Below are positions 54,310 to 62,898 of a stretch of DNA of 64,000 nt, in pieces. Within the stretch, counting starts at the first letter, position 1; every line of letters begins with the position of its first letter. This DNA comes from Chitinophagaceae bacterium. Its GTDB lineage: Bacteria > Bacteroidota > Bacteroidia > Chitinophagales > Chitinophagaceae. The stretch is taken from the NCBI GenBank assembly GCA_027486835.1, contig JAIXOJ010000023.1, positions 1 through 64,000 on the forward strand, written 5' to 3'. The position numbers were made by a program, and so were the translations under genes. The notes below the pieces were generated by a model. The model did not search any database and was not told the origin of the DNA. It was given only the letters and a program-made list of their open reading frames with translations.

Positions 54310-55077
54310 CTAATAAACCTCTTCTTTAAGTCCGCTCTTGTCAATTAAATATTCTCCTGCTTTCCTAAAGTTATCATTGGGACTCCATTTATTTACAAAC
54401 CAATATTTGCTTTTCAAATGTCCCTCTATTATCCATCTTGAACCATCAAGCCCAAAGCTTTCAACACAAGGTTTAGAGATCCAGAAAGAACAATCAGTTA
54501 TAATTTTTTCAAATTCTTTCCATTCTGTTTCCGATAGTTGTTTCGTCTCATTTAAAACTATTGTAGCCTTTCTGTCTGCTTTTGAAACTGAGTCAACGGG
54601 TAATTCATCGTTTCTTTTTGATTCTGTCGTGTCAATTTCCCCATTTGGAAGGATTATAGGAAGAATAAACTTTACATAAGTAATTTTCATAAAATTCGGT
54701 TGTCTGTCCAGTTCCTTTGTTGTGAGCCAAACTTTGTCTCCGTATTTATGTAGAGAAAAAACAACAGGTCTGTGAAATGAACGAAGCCATAAAAATCTGT
54801 AAATGTCGTGTCCCAAATAATAATTGTATAAAATTGGTTCTTGAGCAAAATACAAAGTACTCGAAAACCAATTCAGCATAAACGTGTCGATATCGGTCTT
54901 GAATATTTGAGTGTCTTTTTGAATTGTCGTTGGGTAATAGAATGAAAGCGAATCTTTCGGTGTGCCGTTAGTTCCTGAAACGGTAGTGTCTTTAGGATAG
55001 TAATCTTTATCGATTGGTGTCTCACTACACGAAACAAATAAAAGTCCAAGGAAAAATGTTATTATATTTTTAGTCAT
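54310..55077 (-). CDS. Unknown lipoprotein
   Basis: A 255-residue protein with a lipobox signal MTKNIITFFLGLLFVSCSE. Mature region has aromatic-rich segments (FMLNWFSSTLYFAQEPILYNYYLG, YKYGDKVWLTTKELD-like) and ends GEYLIDKSGLKEEVY. I do not recognise a family. It sits between the attC-like segment and a short flanking repeat, as a cassette gene would. Confidence 0.7.
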   Translation of the reverse strand: MTKNIITFFLGLLFVSCSETPIDKDYYPKDTTVSGTNGTPKDSLSFYYPTTIQKDTQIFKTDIDTFMLNWFSSTLYFAQEPILYNYYLGHDIYRFLWLRSFHRPVVFSLHKYGDKVWLTTKELDRQPNFMKITYVKFILPIILPNGEIDTTESKRNDELPVDSVSKADRKATIVLNETKQLSETEWKEFEKIITDCSFWISKPCVESFGLDGSRWIIEGHLKSKYWFVNKWSPNDNFRKAGEYLIDKSGLKEEVY

Positions 55078-55128
55078 ATTGTTTCTTTATAGCGATGTCG
55101 TCAAATGCTTGCTGCTAACTCATAAATG

Positions 55129-55161
55129 AACGAGATACCTAAAGTTTTCCAAACTTTCGCT
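55129..55161. repeat. Short repeat flanking the lipoprotein pair, copy 2
   Basis: AACGAGATACC, then a perfect hairpin AAAGTTT / AAACTTT with loop TCC, then CGCTA. The hairpin is missing from copy 1 at 53438. Confidence 0.45.
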
Positions 55162-55423
55162 ATTTCTTATAAGCCCTTGAAAATCAAGAGGTTTTATAAA
55201 TAAACGCAAGTGCATTAACCATTATATACCTTTTCGTAGATTCCAAATTAGTGGAATCAAACTAAATTAGTACAAACCAGTTACCTACATCAAAATAATA
55301 TTCATCAACTTTGTATCAGCGCAAATAAATTAAAGTTTCGCCTAAATTTACATCCGTCTAATCTCCAGTGGCATGTACATAAAAGAGTAACTAAAATCTT
55401 TGTAAAAGCTTGAAAGTTTGAGA

Positions 55424-55780
55424 TGAAAGTTCGAAACTTACACATGAAAGTTCGAGACTTTTACATGAAAGTTTGAAACTTACACATGAAAGTTCGGGAC
55501 TTTTACATGAAAGTTTGAAACTTACACATGAAAGTTTGAGACTTTCACCTGAAAGTATGAGACTTTCACATGAAAGTGTGAGACTTTCACATGAAAGTAT
55601 GAGACTTTCACATGAAAGTGTGAGACTTTCACATGAAAGTATGAGACTTACACATGAAAGTATGAGACTTTCACATGAAAGTGTGAGACTTTCACATTAA
55701 AGTGTGAGACTTTCACATGAAAGTTTGGAACTTACACATGAAAGTTTGGAAATTACACATGAAAGTTTGGAAATTACACG
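55424..55780 (+). repeat. 21-bp tandem repeat array D
   Basis: Seventeen 21-bp units with TGAAAGT anchors at 55424, 55445, 55466 and so on to 55760, every step exactly 21 bp. An isolated TGAAAGT at 55411 precedes it out of phase. The consensus is ACATGAAAGTNTGAGACTTN plus one base. Many units form a 7-bp inverted repeat TGAAAGT-5 nt-ACTTTCA. It ends 273 bp upstream of the broken gene at 56053, same strand. Confidence 0.95.
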
Positions 55781-55955
55781 TTATTTGCTGCTAGTTTGGG
55801 TGAAGTTTTTCTTAAATTGTTGCGATCGAATATCTCCTTGATTACAAACTTATGTCAAATGCATTACTTTGATAAACGCATGAAAACTGCATCCCATAAT
55901 TGAGCAAATTACTTATTTTTTGATTAATTGCCATTCTCGAAATAAATAAAGGGCT

Positions 55956-55970
55956 CTTTTTGGCAGAAAA
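55956..55970 (+). promoter_or_regulatory. Upstream motif of array-linked loci (D)
   Basis: CTTTTTGGCAGAAAA, 97 bp upstream of the ATG, matches locus B (9996-10010) at 13 of 15 bases. Confidence 0.5.
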
Positions 55971-56014
55971 TCACAAAAACTATTTTTCCGTATTTGAATT
56001 CTGCTATTATTTTA

Positions 56015-56025
56015 CACCTGTAATT
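56015..56025 (+). promoter_or_regulatory. Promoter-like box shared with locus C
   Basis: CACCTGTAATT, 38 bp upstream of the ATG, is identical to 43609-43619. It probably covers the -7 region of the promoter. Confidence 0.5.
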
Positions 56026-56052
56026 GATCATTAACAATAAAAAAAATTAAAA

Positions 56053-56469
56053 ATGACAAGTAGAACGGTTAGAATAACTATTCCGGTAGGTTCCCCAGAC
56101 AAGTACATAACCCTTTTGGAAAAAATAGTTGAACAACACTAGCTTGAAGTAGCCACTGGCCCTTTGGCAACAGGGGATGTGAACATGGGAGAATTTGAAA
56201 ATAAGTTAGCCGCTGCTAAAAAATTGCGAGATGACGCAGAGTTGCTCCATAAACAAGCAGAGAAAAAAATGCAGGAGGCGAAACAGATATTGGGCATTGA
56301 AGCTGGTCAAACCATTTCCACCCAAAATACGCTGTATTATATGTTGGATTTAATCAAGAAAAGATTGTTGGCTAAATTTAAAAATGTAGAAGATTCATTG
56401 GGTATTTATGGTTTTCGTGTGGTAATTAGTACTAGTTCTTCCCCTAAGAGAACACCTAAGACTAAATAA
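56053..56469 (+). pseudogene. Array D-linked helical protein gene interrupted by in-frame TAG
   Basis: ATG at 56053 starts MTSRTVRITIPVGSPDKYI, and codon 30 is TAG at 56140-56142. The same frame then continues without a break, through GEFENKLAAAKKLRDDAELL and GIEAGQTISTQNTLYYMLDLI, to TAA at 56467-56469, 138 codons plus stop in all. A restart at ATG 56188 or GTG/TTG upstream could give a C-terminal product. The helical protein has no motif I recognise. The promoter and terminator are intact, so this is a fresh nonsense change, a programmed stop or a sequencing error. Confidence 0.75.
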
Positions 56470-56523
56470 ACCCTTTGCTGTTAATCCCTAATCAGTCAGC
56501 TTTTTTTAAAGATAATATAGTTT

Positions 56524-56558
56524 AAACAGTCAGGTTGTATAAACCTGACTGTTTTTTT
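56524..56558 (+). terminator. Rho-independent terminator of the array D gene
   Basis: Perfect 13-bp arms AAACAGTCAGGTT (56524-56536) and AACCTGACTGTTT (56542-56554) with a 5-nt loop, followed by more T residues, 54 bp after the stop. Confidence 0.92.
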
Positions 56559-57138
56559 ATGCAAAACACCTAAGGCAAAAAGCGTTATTCTATATTGATT
56601 ACTTGATTTCCATTTGCGAAGCTTAAAGGGAATCAATAATTAGCGCTGGTGTATCCCATCAATTAATGCTTAAATGGGTACTTAAACGTTTTTCGCGGTT
56701 ATTAGTTAATGCTCACTCTAACCACTCGCCAAACTAATAGGGTATCTACACATCCGGAGCTATACCTATTTCCCCCGAATAGGGTCATTTTTACCTTTAC
56801 CTATTCCGCTGTATACCTTAGGCTATTTATATTCAACACTTTTGAGGCTTTTACAATTGGTAGATTTCATTTGATAGTTTACACAAAGCGGATGATTAGG
56901 CTTCTTACTAAAGACATTAGGTAATGCGAATGATATTCGTGGTAGGGGCGGGCGCAAGGCACCGCCCCTACGTGTTTTGGATTTAATTTGGATGGTTGGG
57001 TGTTTAGTTATCGGGGGCTGTCCAATATTGTTGTGCTAATTCATCCCTTTTATTGTTTGCAAATGGGCTATCTGAAAACTTAAATTCTTGTGGGATAATC
57101 TTTTCCTATTACTTTAGGCTTTCACAAATAAAGTAAAA
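56559..57138. other. Intergenic region with GC-rich hairpin
   Basis: No supported gene. It contains a perfect hairpin GTAGGGGCGG (56942-56951) / CCGCCCCTAC (56962-56971) with a 10-nt loop, related to the ends of the element at 7277-7499. A 71-codon frame at 56709 is not convincing. Confidence 0.55.
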
Positions 57139-59277
57139 ATGAAACGCGTATTACTCCTATTGATGGTGGTTAACGTACTACTGTCGAGTTCATACACCTT
57201 ATATGCGCAAAAGAATCAGAGAGCTATGAGTTTACATTATCCCCCTACCCAAAAAGACGAAACTGTTGTGGATACGTATTTTGGTACACCTGTTTCGGAC
57301 CCTTACCGATGGCTGGAAAACGATACTTCTGCAGCTACAAAAGCTTGGGTGAAGGCGCAAAATGCGGTGACCCAACAGTATTTGTCGCAGATTCCTTTTA
57401 GAGATATTATTAGAAAGCGATTACAATCGTTGTGGAACTACGAACGCTTTTCTGCACCTGCTAAGGAGGGTGACTATACCTATTATTCTCGTAATTCTGG
57501 TTTGCAAAATCAGTCTGTGGTGTATCGCCAAAAGGGGGATGATACGCCAGAGGTTTTCTTGGATCCTAATACTTTTTCGGCTAAGGGTACTACTTCGTTG
57601 GCTGGTCTCAACTTTACCAAAGATGGGTCGTTGGCTGCGTACCAAATATCGGAGGGTGGGTCGGACTGGCGAAAGATTATTGTTGTGAATACTAGCACCA
57701 AACAGACTATTGGGGATACCCTTTTTGATATTAAATTCAGTGATATTGCCTGGAAGGGAAACGATGGTTTTTATTATAGCAGCTACGACAAACCCAAAGA
57801 TGGCAGCCAATTATCGGGCAAGACTCAGGAACACAAATTGTATTATCACCAACTAGGTACCAAGCAAAGTGATGATGTATTAATTTTTGGTGGTGCTGCT
57901 CAACCCCGCCGATACATTGGCGCGAGCCTTACTGAAAACGAACAATGGTTGGTAATTACGGCTGCTAACGCTACTTCGGGTAATGAATTATATGTACAAA
58001 GCTTGGCAAAGCCCAATGCCCCTATTGTTCCCTTGGTGAGCAATATGCTTTCTAACAGCAATGTACTTCATGCGGATGACCAATATTTTTACATTGAAAC
58101 GGATTGGAATGCGCCCAATAATCGGGTGGTGAAAGCGCCAATTAACAACCCTACACCGGAACATTGGACGGATGTAATTGCCGAAACACAACAAGTATTG
58201 AACGCGACAACGGCGGGTGGTTATTTGTTTTGTAGCTATTTAAAAGATGCCGTATCGCAGGTGTTGCAGTATGATTTTAAGGGGCAAAAAGTGAGAACGG
58301 TGGAGCTACCTGGGGTGGGTACTGCTTCTGGGTTTAGTGGAAAAGCAACGGCAAAAGAAGTGTATTTCAGCTTTACCTCTTATATCTATCCATCTACTAT
58401 TTTCAAGTATGATTTACTACATGGCACTGCAACCATCTTTAAGCAACCAAAGGTGCAGTTTAATCCTGCAGATTATGCGTCTAAACAGGTGTTCTACACT
58501 TCTAAAGATGGCACAAAAGTGCCGATGATTATTACGTATAAAAAAGGATTGGTGTTGAATGGTAAAAACCCAACGGTGCTGTATGGGTACGGTGGTTTCA
58601 ACATTAATTTGACGCCAGCATTTAGCACGGCTAATATTGTTTTACTAGAAAATGGGGGCATCTATGCCGTGCCCAACCTAAGAGGTGGTGGTGAATACGG
58701 CAAAAACTGGCACGATGCGGGTATAAAAACCAAGAAACAAAATGTGTTTGACGATTTTATTGCGGCAGCAGAATACCTAAAAGCGCAACACTATACTTCT
58801 ACGGAATATTTGGCCATTTCTGGTGGATCCAACGGGGGTTTACTGGTGGGCGCTACCATGACGCAACGCCCCGATTTGTGTAAGGTGGCTTTTCCGGCTG
58901 TTGGAGTGCTGGATATGCTACGTTATCACAAGTTTACGGCGGGGGCTGGTTGGGCCTATGATTATGGCACGGCAGAGGATAGCAAAGAAATGTTTACGTA
59001 TCTAAAGGGATATTCACCGCTTCACAACCTTCGAAAAGGCACGCATTATCCTGCCACGATGGTTACCACGGCTGATCATGACGACAGAGTGGTGCCTGCG
59101 CATTCGTTTAAGTTTGCTGCTACACTACAAGCTACCCATGAAGGTGTAAACCCTGTACTGATTAGAATTGAAACCCAAGCTGGTCATGGGGCTGGCATGA
59201 GTACTCAACAATTGATTGAGGGTGTGACGGATAAGTGGGCGTTTCTATTTTACAATATGGGGATTGCTGTTCATTAA
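57139..59277 (+). CDS. Prolyl oligopeptidase family serine peptidase (S9A)
   Basis: A 712-residue exported S9 peptidase. A signal peptide (MKRVLLLLMVVNVLLSSSYTLYAQ) leads to a beta-propeller that starts YPPTQKDETVVDTYFG, and a C-terminal alpha/beta hydrolase domain. The catalytic Ser564 is in SGGSNGGLL, the Asp at about 648 in HDDRVVPAHS and His683 in GHGAGMS. It cleaves short peptides after proline. Single gene. Confidence 0.95.
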   Translation: MKRVLLLLMVVNVLLSSSYTLYAQKNQRAMSLHYPPTQKDETVVDTYFGTPVSDPYRWLENDTSAATKAWVKAQNAVTQQYLSQIPFRDIIRKRLQSLWNYERFSAPAKEGDYTYYSRNSGLQNQSVVYRQKGDDTPEVFLDPNTFSAKGTTSLAGLNFTKDGSLAAYQISEGGSDWRKIIVVNTSTKQTIGDTLFDIKFSDIAWKGNDGFYYSSYDKPKDGSQLSGKTQEHKLYYHQLGTKQSDDVLIFGGAAQPRRYIGASLTENEQWLVITAANATSGNELYVQSLAKPNAPIVPLVSNMLSNSNVLHADDQYFYIETDWNAPNNRVVKAPINNPTPEHWTDVIAETQQVLNATTAGGYLFCSYLKDAVSQVLQYDFKGQKVRTVELPGVGTASGFSGKATAKEVYFSFTSYIYPSTIFKYDLLHGTATIFKQPKVQFNPADYASKQVFYTSKDGTKVPMIITYKKGLVLNGKNPTVLYGYGGFNINLTPAFSTANIVLLENGGIYAVPNLRGGGEYGKNWHDAGIKTKKQNVFDDFIAAAEYLKAQHYTSTEYLAISGGSNGGLLVGATMTQRPDLCKVAFPAVGVLDMLRYHKFTAGAGWAYDYGTAEDSKEMFTYLKGYSPLHNLRKGTHYPATMVTTADHDDRVVPAHSFKFAATLQATHEGVNPVLIRIETQAGHGAGMSTQQLIEGVTDKWAFLFYNMGIAVH

Positions 59278-59316
59278 TCGCTTAATTATTGGAGGTTATA
59301 TGGAACTTTCTTTTAA

Positions 59317-59358
59317 ACCTCACCCCAACCCCTCTCCGAGGGAGAGGGAATTGGAATT
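59317..59358 (+). repeat. Dispersed CCTCACCCC-type repeat, partial copy
   Basis: CCTCACCCCAACCCCTCTCC followed by GAGGGAGAGGGAATTGGAAT, matching the start of the units at 9218-9533. Forms a CCTCTCC / GGAGAGG hairpin. Confidence 0.85.
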
Positions 59359-59409
59359 TTTTGACGGGGAGGGATGGGATATACAAGAGGTTTTGCTCGT
59401 TCGCAAATA

Positions 59410-59434
59410 TTTATAGGGTTTGATACTCTATAAA
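59410..59434. repeat. Dispersed palindrome, family TTTGAAAC, copy 4
   Basis: Arms TTTATAGGGT (59410-59419) and ACTCTATAAA (59425-59434), one mismatch, with a TTGAT loop. It lies between the S9 peptidase gene and cysS. The loop is a variant of TTTGAAAC. Confidence 0.55.
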
Positions 59435-59510
59435 GGTTATCATCAAAAGAGCCAGCTTCTCTCCTATCAATGTTTATCAACCTTATTTTTGATTATCATT
59501 TTACCCTATT

Positions 59511-61034
59511 ATGCCATTAAAAGTTTACAACACGTTATCTAGAAGTAAAGAAATATTTACCCCTATCACGGAAGGCCATGTGGGCATGTATGTGTGCGGC
59601 CCTACGGTAAGTGGGGAGAGCCATTTGGGTCATGCGAGGCCATACGTAACCTTTGATATTGTGCACCGCTACCTAAAACATTTGGGCTATAAAGTGCGCT
59701 ATGTGCGCAACATTACCGATGCGGGGCATTTTGAAGAAGAAGGGCGGGAGGCTGAGGATAAAATCAGTCAAAAAGCGTTGCTTGAAAGATTGGAACCGAT
59801 GGAACTGGTTCAGAAATATACCAACCTGTTTCATTGGGCTATGGATGCTTTTAATACCATCCCGCCTAGTATTGAGCCAACCGCTACGGGGCATATTGTG
59901 GAACAAATTGTGATGATTGAAAAGATTATTGCTGCGGGTTTTGCTTATGTGGCCAATGGATCGGTGTATTTTGATGTGGAAAAATACCATCACGCATTTG
60001 CCCCAAAAGGAATGCCTTATGGTATGCTTAGCGGAAGAAATCTGGACGACCAACTTGATACTACTCGGGAACTGGATAATCAAGAGGAAAAGCGCAACAA
60101 ATCGGATTTTGCCTTGTGGAAAAATGCACCGCCAGAGCATATTATGCGTTGGCCAAGCCCTTGGGGAGAGGGTTTTCCAGGGTGGCATATTGAGTGCAGT
60201 GCAATGAGTAATAAATATTTGGGTAACCAATTTGACATACATGGCGGCGGGATGGACTTGCAATTTCCGCATCATGAGTGCGAAATAGCCCAGAGTGCGG
60301 TGTGCAGCCATGTTACGATGGCTAAGTATTGGATTCATAACAACATGATCACCATCAATGGTCGCAAAATGGGCAAGAGCTATAACAACGTGATTAAATT
60401 GAGCGAATTATTCTCTGGCAACCATCCTTTACTGGAGCAGCCTTATCACCCTATGACCATCCGGTTTTTCATTTTGCAAAGCCACTACCGCAGTACGTTA
60501 GACTTTGGCAATGAGGCACTTAAAGGCGCAGAAAAAGCCTTTAAGCGTTTGTGGGAGGCGTATCAAGTGTTATTAAATCTAACGCATGATTCGTTTGAAC
60601 CCAATGCTGCGGACAGCGCCCAAACCGATGTTGACAATTTAGACGCTAAAGTGAATGCCTTCTTGGATGAATTTACTGAGTTTATGGACGACGATTTTAA
60701 CACGGCCAAGGTATTGGCCAATATGTTTGAATTGGCCCCGATCATCAATGGCATTAAGGATAAGCATCTATCCATCCATGCCCTAAAACCCACTACCCTA
60801 GCGCGATTAAAGTCGGACATGCAATGCTTTATTGAAGAAATTTTTGGTTTGAAACAGGAAAAAGAAGGGGGAGATAAACTTGATGGCGTACTGCAACTAT
60901 TGATGAAATTAAGAAAAGAGGCTAAAGCCAAAAAGGATTTCTTAACCAGCGATACCATCCGCAAGGAATTGGCCACTTTGGGTGTACATCTTAAAGATGA
61001 GAAAGATGGTGGCATGAGTTACCAAATCGATTGA
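59511..61034 (+). CDS. cysS: Cysteinyl-tRNA synthetase
   Basis: A 507-residue class I synthetase. The zinc/active-site motif CGPTV, the HIGH equivalent [28 protein letters not shown] and the KMSKS equivalent KMGKSYNN (Gly in place of the first Ser) are all present. The C-terminal anticodon-binding helix region ends MSYQID. It charges tRNA-Cys. Confidence 0.96.
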   Translation: MPLKVYNTLSRSKEIFTPITEGHVGMYVCGPTVSGESHLGHARPYVTFDIVHRYLKHLGYKVRYVRNITDAGHFEEEGREAEDKISQKALLERLEPMELVQKYTNLFHWAMDAFNTIPPSIEPTATGHIVEQIVMIEKIIAAGFAYVANGSVYFDVEKYHHAFAPKGMPYGMLSGRNLDDQLDTTRELDNQEEKRNKSDFALWKNAPPEHIMRWPSPWGEGFPGWHIECSAMSNKYLGNQFDIHGGGMDLQFPHHECEIAQSAVCSHVTMAKYWIHNNMITINGRKMGKSYNNVIKLSELFSGNHPLLEQPYHPMTIRFFILQSHYRSTLDFGNEALKGAEKAFKRLWEAYQVLLNLTHDSFEPNAADSAQTDVDNLDAKVNAFLDEFTEFMDDDFNTAKVLANMFELAPIINGIKDKHLSIHALKPTTLARLKSDMQCFIEEIFGLKQEKEGGDKLDGVLQLLMKLRKEAKAKKDFLTSDTIRKELATLGVHLKDEKDGGMSYQID

Positions 61035-61158
61035 TTGAGGGACGATGGTTTCTAAAAAATTACTGGTTTGAAATGCTGAATTAATAAAACATTTTCCAAT
61101 CAGAGCCTTATGATTCAATCCATTTTGTGCGTCATTATTTCCCTAAAACAGCCCCTAC

Positions 61159-62616
61159 ATGAATTTTCAATTTCAACATAGTTACGCCAGTTTGTCCGAT
61201 TCATTGTTTACTCCTACGCTACCAACGCCCGTTGCACAGCCAGAACTCTTGCTGTTTAACCAGAGTTTGGCGGCAACTATGGGAATTCATTTTGATGTTT
61301 CCGAAACCTCAGAAATAGCCAAACAGTTGTCGGGCAATACCGTGGTAGCGGGGGCATTCCCTATAGCACAGGCTTATGCAGGACATCAGTTTGGACACTT
61401 TACCATGTTGGGCGATGGGCGTGCTATTTTATTAGGGGAACATCTTACCCCGAATGACACTAGACTAGATGTACAATTAAAAGGAGCAGGCCCAACGCCT
61501 TACTCCCGCAGGGGCGATGGTAGAGCTACTTTGCGTGCTATGTTTCGGGAATACTTAATTAGTGAAGCCATGCATGGGCTTGGGATACCCAGCTCGCGCA
61601 GTTTAGCAGTGGTAACCACAGGGGAAAGCGTGTATCGGGAACAAATTCATGAAGGAGCGGTGCTTACCCGTATTGCTGCCAGCCACATAAGGGTGGGTAC
61701 TTTTGAGTATATCCGACATTTTGAAGATACCTCAACCCTACAGGAGTTTACTAATTACACCATAAAAAGGCATAACCCAACATTGCTTCAGGAACCTAAC
61801 CAAGCATTGGCCTTGCTAGAAGCAGTAATGCATCAACAAATTGACCTCGTTGTTCATTGGATGCGAGTGGGGTTTATTCATGGGGTAATGAATACTGACA
61901 ATACCTCTATTGCGGGCGAAACTTTCGATTATGGCCCTTGCGCTTTTATGAACCAATATCATCCGCAAACAGTGTTTAGTTCCATTGACCAACAGGGTCG
62001 ATATGCTTATGCCAACCAACCCATGATATTGCAATGGAACTTAGGTTGCTTAGCTGGGGCATTGTTGCCGTTGATAAATGAGAACCAAGAAGCAGCGGTT
62101 GAACTAGCCAAAAGTGTTTTAAATAACTATAAACCTATTTATCAAGCAAAATGGTTAGCTATGATGGGAAAAAAAATTGGATTTTCCCATTTCGCTGATG
62201 AAGCGGAACTAAAAAAGTTGGTGGTGGATTTATTGAAATGGATGCAAAACCATCAAGTAGATTATACAAATACTTTTCTAGCTATTGCAAATATGCCATT
62301 AGCGAACTTACCTATTTACCAAACACCAGATTTTAAGCAATGGCTGCTACAACGTGAACAATTGTTGGCTGCTAATCAAATAAACGAGGAAGCAGCCGCT
62401 CAAGTGATGCAGGCAAATAATCCGAATTGGATTGCAAGGAATCATCAAGTGGAAGCGGCTTTAGACAGTGTTTGCGGTGAAAGAGATTTTAGCTTGTTTA
62501 ATCAACTTTTGACAGCCTTGAAAGATCCGTACCAGCATAGTGAACAATATAATTGGCTACAGAATCCACCAAGTATAACCGAGAATGAAGCGTATGCCAC
62601 TTTTTGTGGCACTTAA
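61159..62616 (+). CDS. selO: SelO/YdiU family protein adenylyltransferase
   Basis: A 485-residue pseudokinase-fold AMPylase. Conserved parts are the opening FQHSYASLSDSLFTPTLPTPV, YAGHQFGHFTMLGDGRAILLGE, QLKGAGPTPYSRRGDGRATLRAMFREYL with the nucleotide-binding residues, FIHGVMNTDNTSIAGETFDYGPCAFM and the C-terminal FCGT. It transfers AMP to proteins, in redox regulation in other species. Length fits the family (about 480-500). Confidence 0.94.
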   Translation: MNFQFQHSYASLSDSLFTPTLPTPVAQPELLLFNQSLAATMGIHFDVSETSEIAKQLSGNTVVAGAFPIAQAYAGHQFGHFTMLGDGRAILLGEHLTPNDTRLDVQLKGAGPTPYSRRGDGRATLRAMFREYLISEAMHGLGIPSSRSLAVVTTGESVYREQIHEGAVLTRIAASHIRVGTFEYIRHFEDTSTLQEFTNYTIKRHNPTLLQEPNQALALLEAVMHQQIDLVVHWMRVGFIHGVMNTDNTSIAGETFDYGPCAFMNQYHPQTVFSSIDQQGRYAYANQPMILQWNLGCLAGALLPLINENQEAAVELAKSVLNNYKPIYQAKWLAMMGKKIGFSHFADEAELKKLVVDLLKWMQNHQVDYTNTFLAIANMPLANLPIYQTPDFKQWLLQREQLLAANQINEEAAAQVMQANNPNWIARNHQVEAALDSVCGERDFSLFNQLLTALKDPYQHSEQYNWLQNPPSITENEAYATFCGT

Positions 62617-62820
62617 TAGATAATGGAATTCGATGAAGGGCCTACTTGTATTGATTTTCTCGCAAACTGAGTAAGAGATTGGGGGGGCCAATGTTTCCTA
62701 GTTGTACAACTTGGGCGAAATTACCACCCCGTCGTTCCGCCACCCCTCGAGAGTGGAATTACCCCACCGAGTATCTAGAATCCGACTTTTTCGTAAAGAA
62801 GTTATAAAGTAGAAACAACT

Positions 62821-62848
62821 ATTATAGGGTTTTGTATCCTACAATGGC
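62821..62848. repeat. Weak member of the palindrome family
   Basis: ATTATAGG (62821-62828) and CCTACAAT, one mismatch, around a GTTTTGTAT loop resemble the TTTGAAAC palindromes at lower quality. Confidence 0.3.
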
Positions 62849-62898
62849 TATAAAAAGTGATACAAATTGTACTACCGCCCACCCTCTTCTGCAATTTC

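Noticed and set aside
54144-54344. 66-codon minus-strand frame
   Set aside because: It lies in the attC-like segment and overlaps the start of the lipoprotein stop region; it reads through repeats.
55473-55700. Reading frame of repeated RLSHESM residues
   Set aside because: It is array D translated, with no evidence of expression.
56709-56924. 71-codon plus-strand frame
   Set aside because: No start signal, no motif, and residue use is unlike real genes here.
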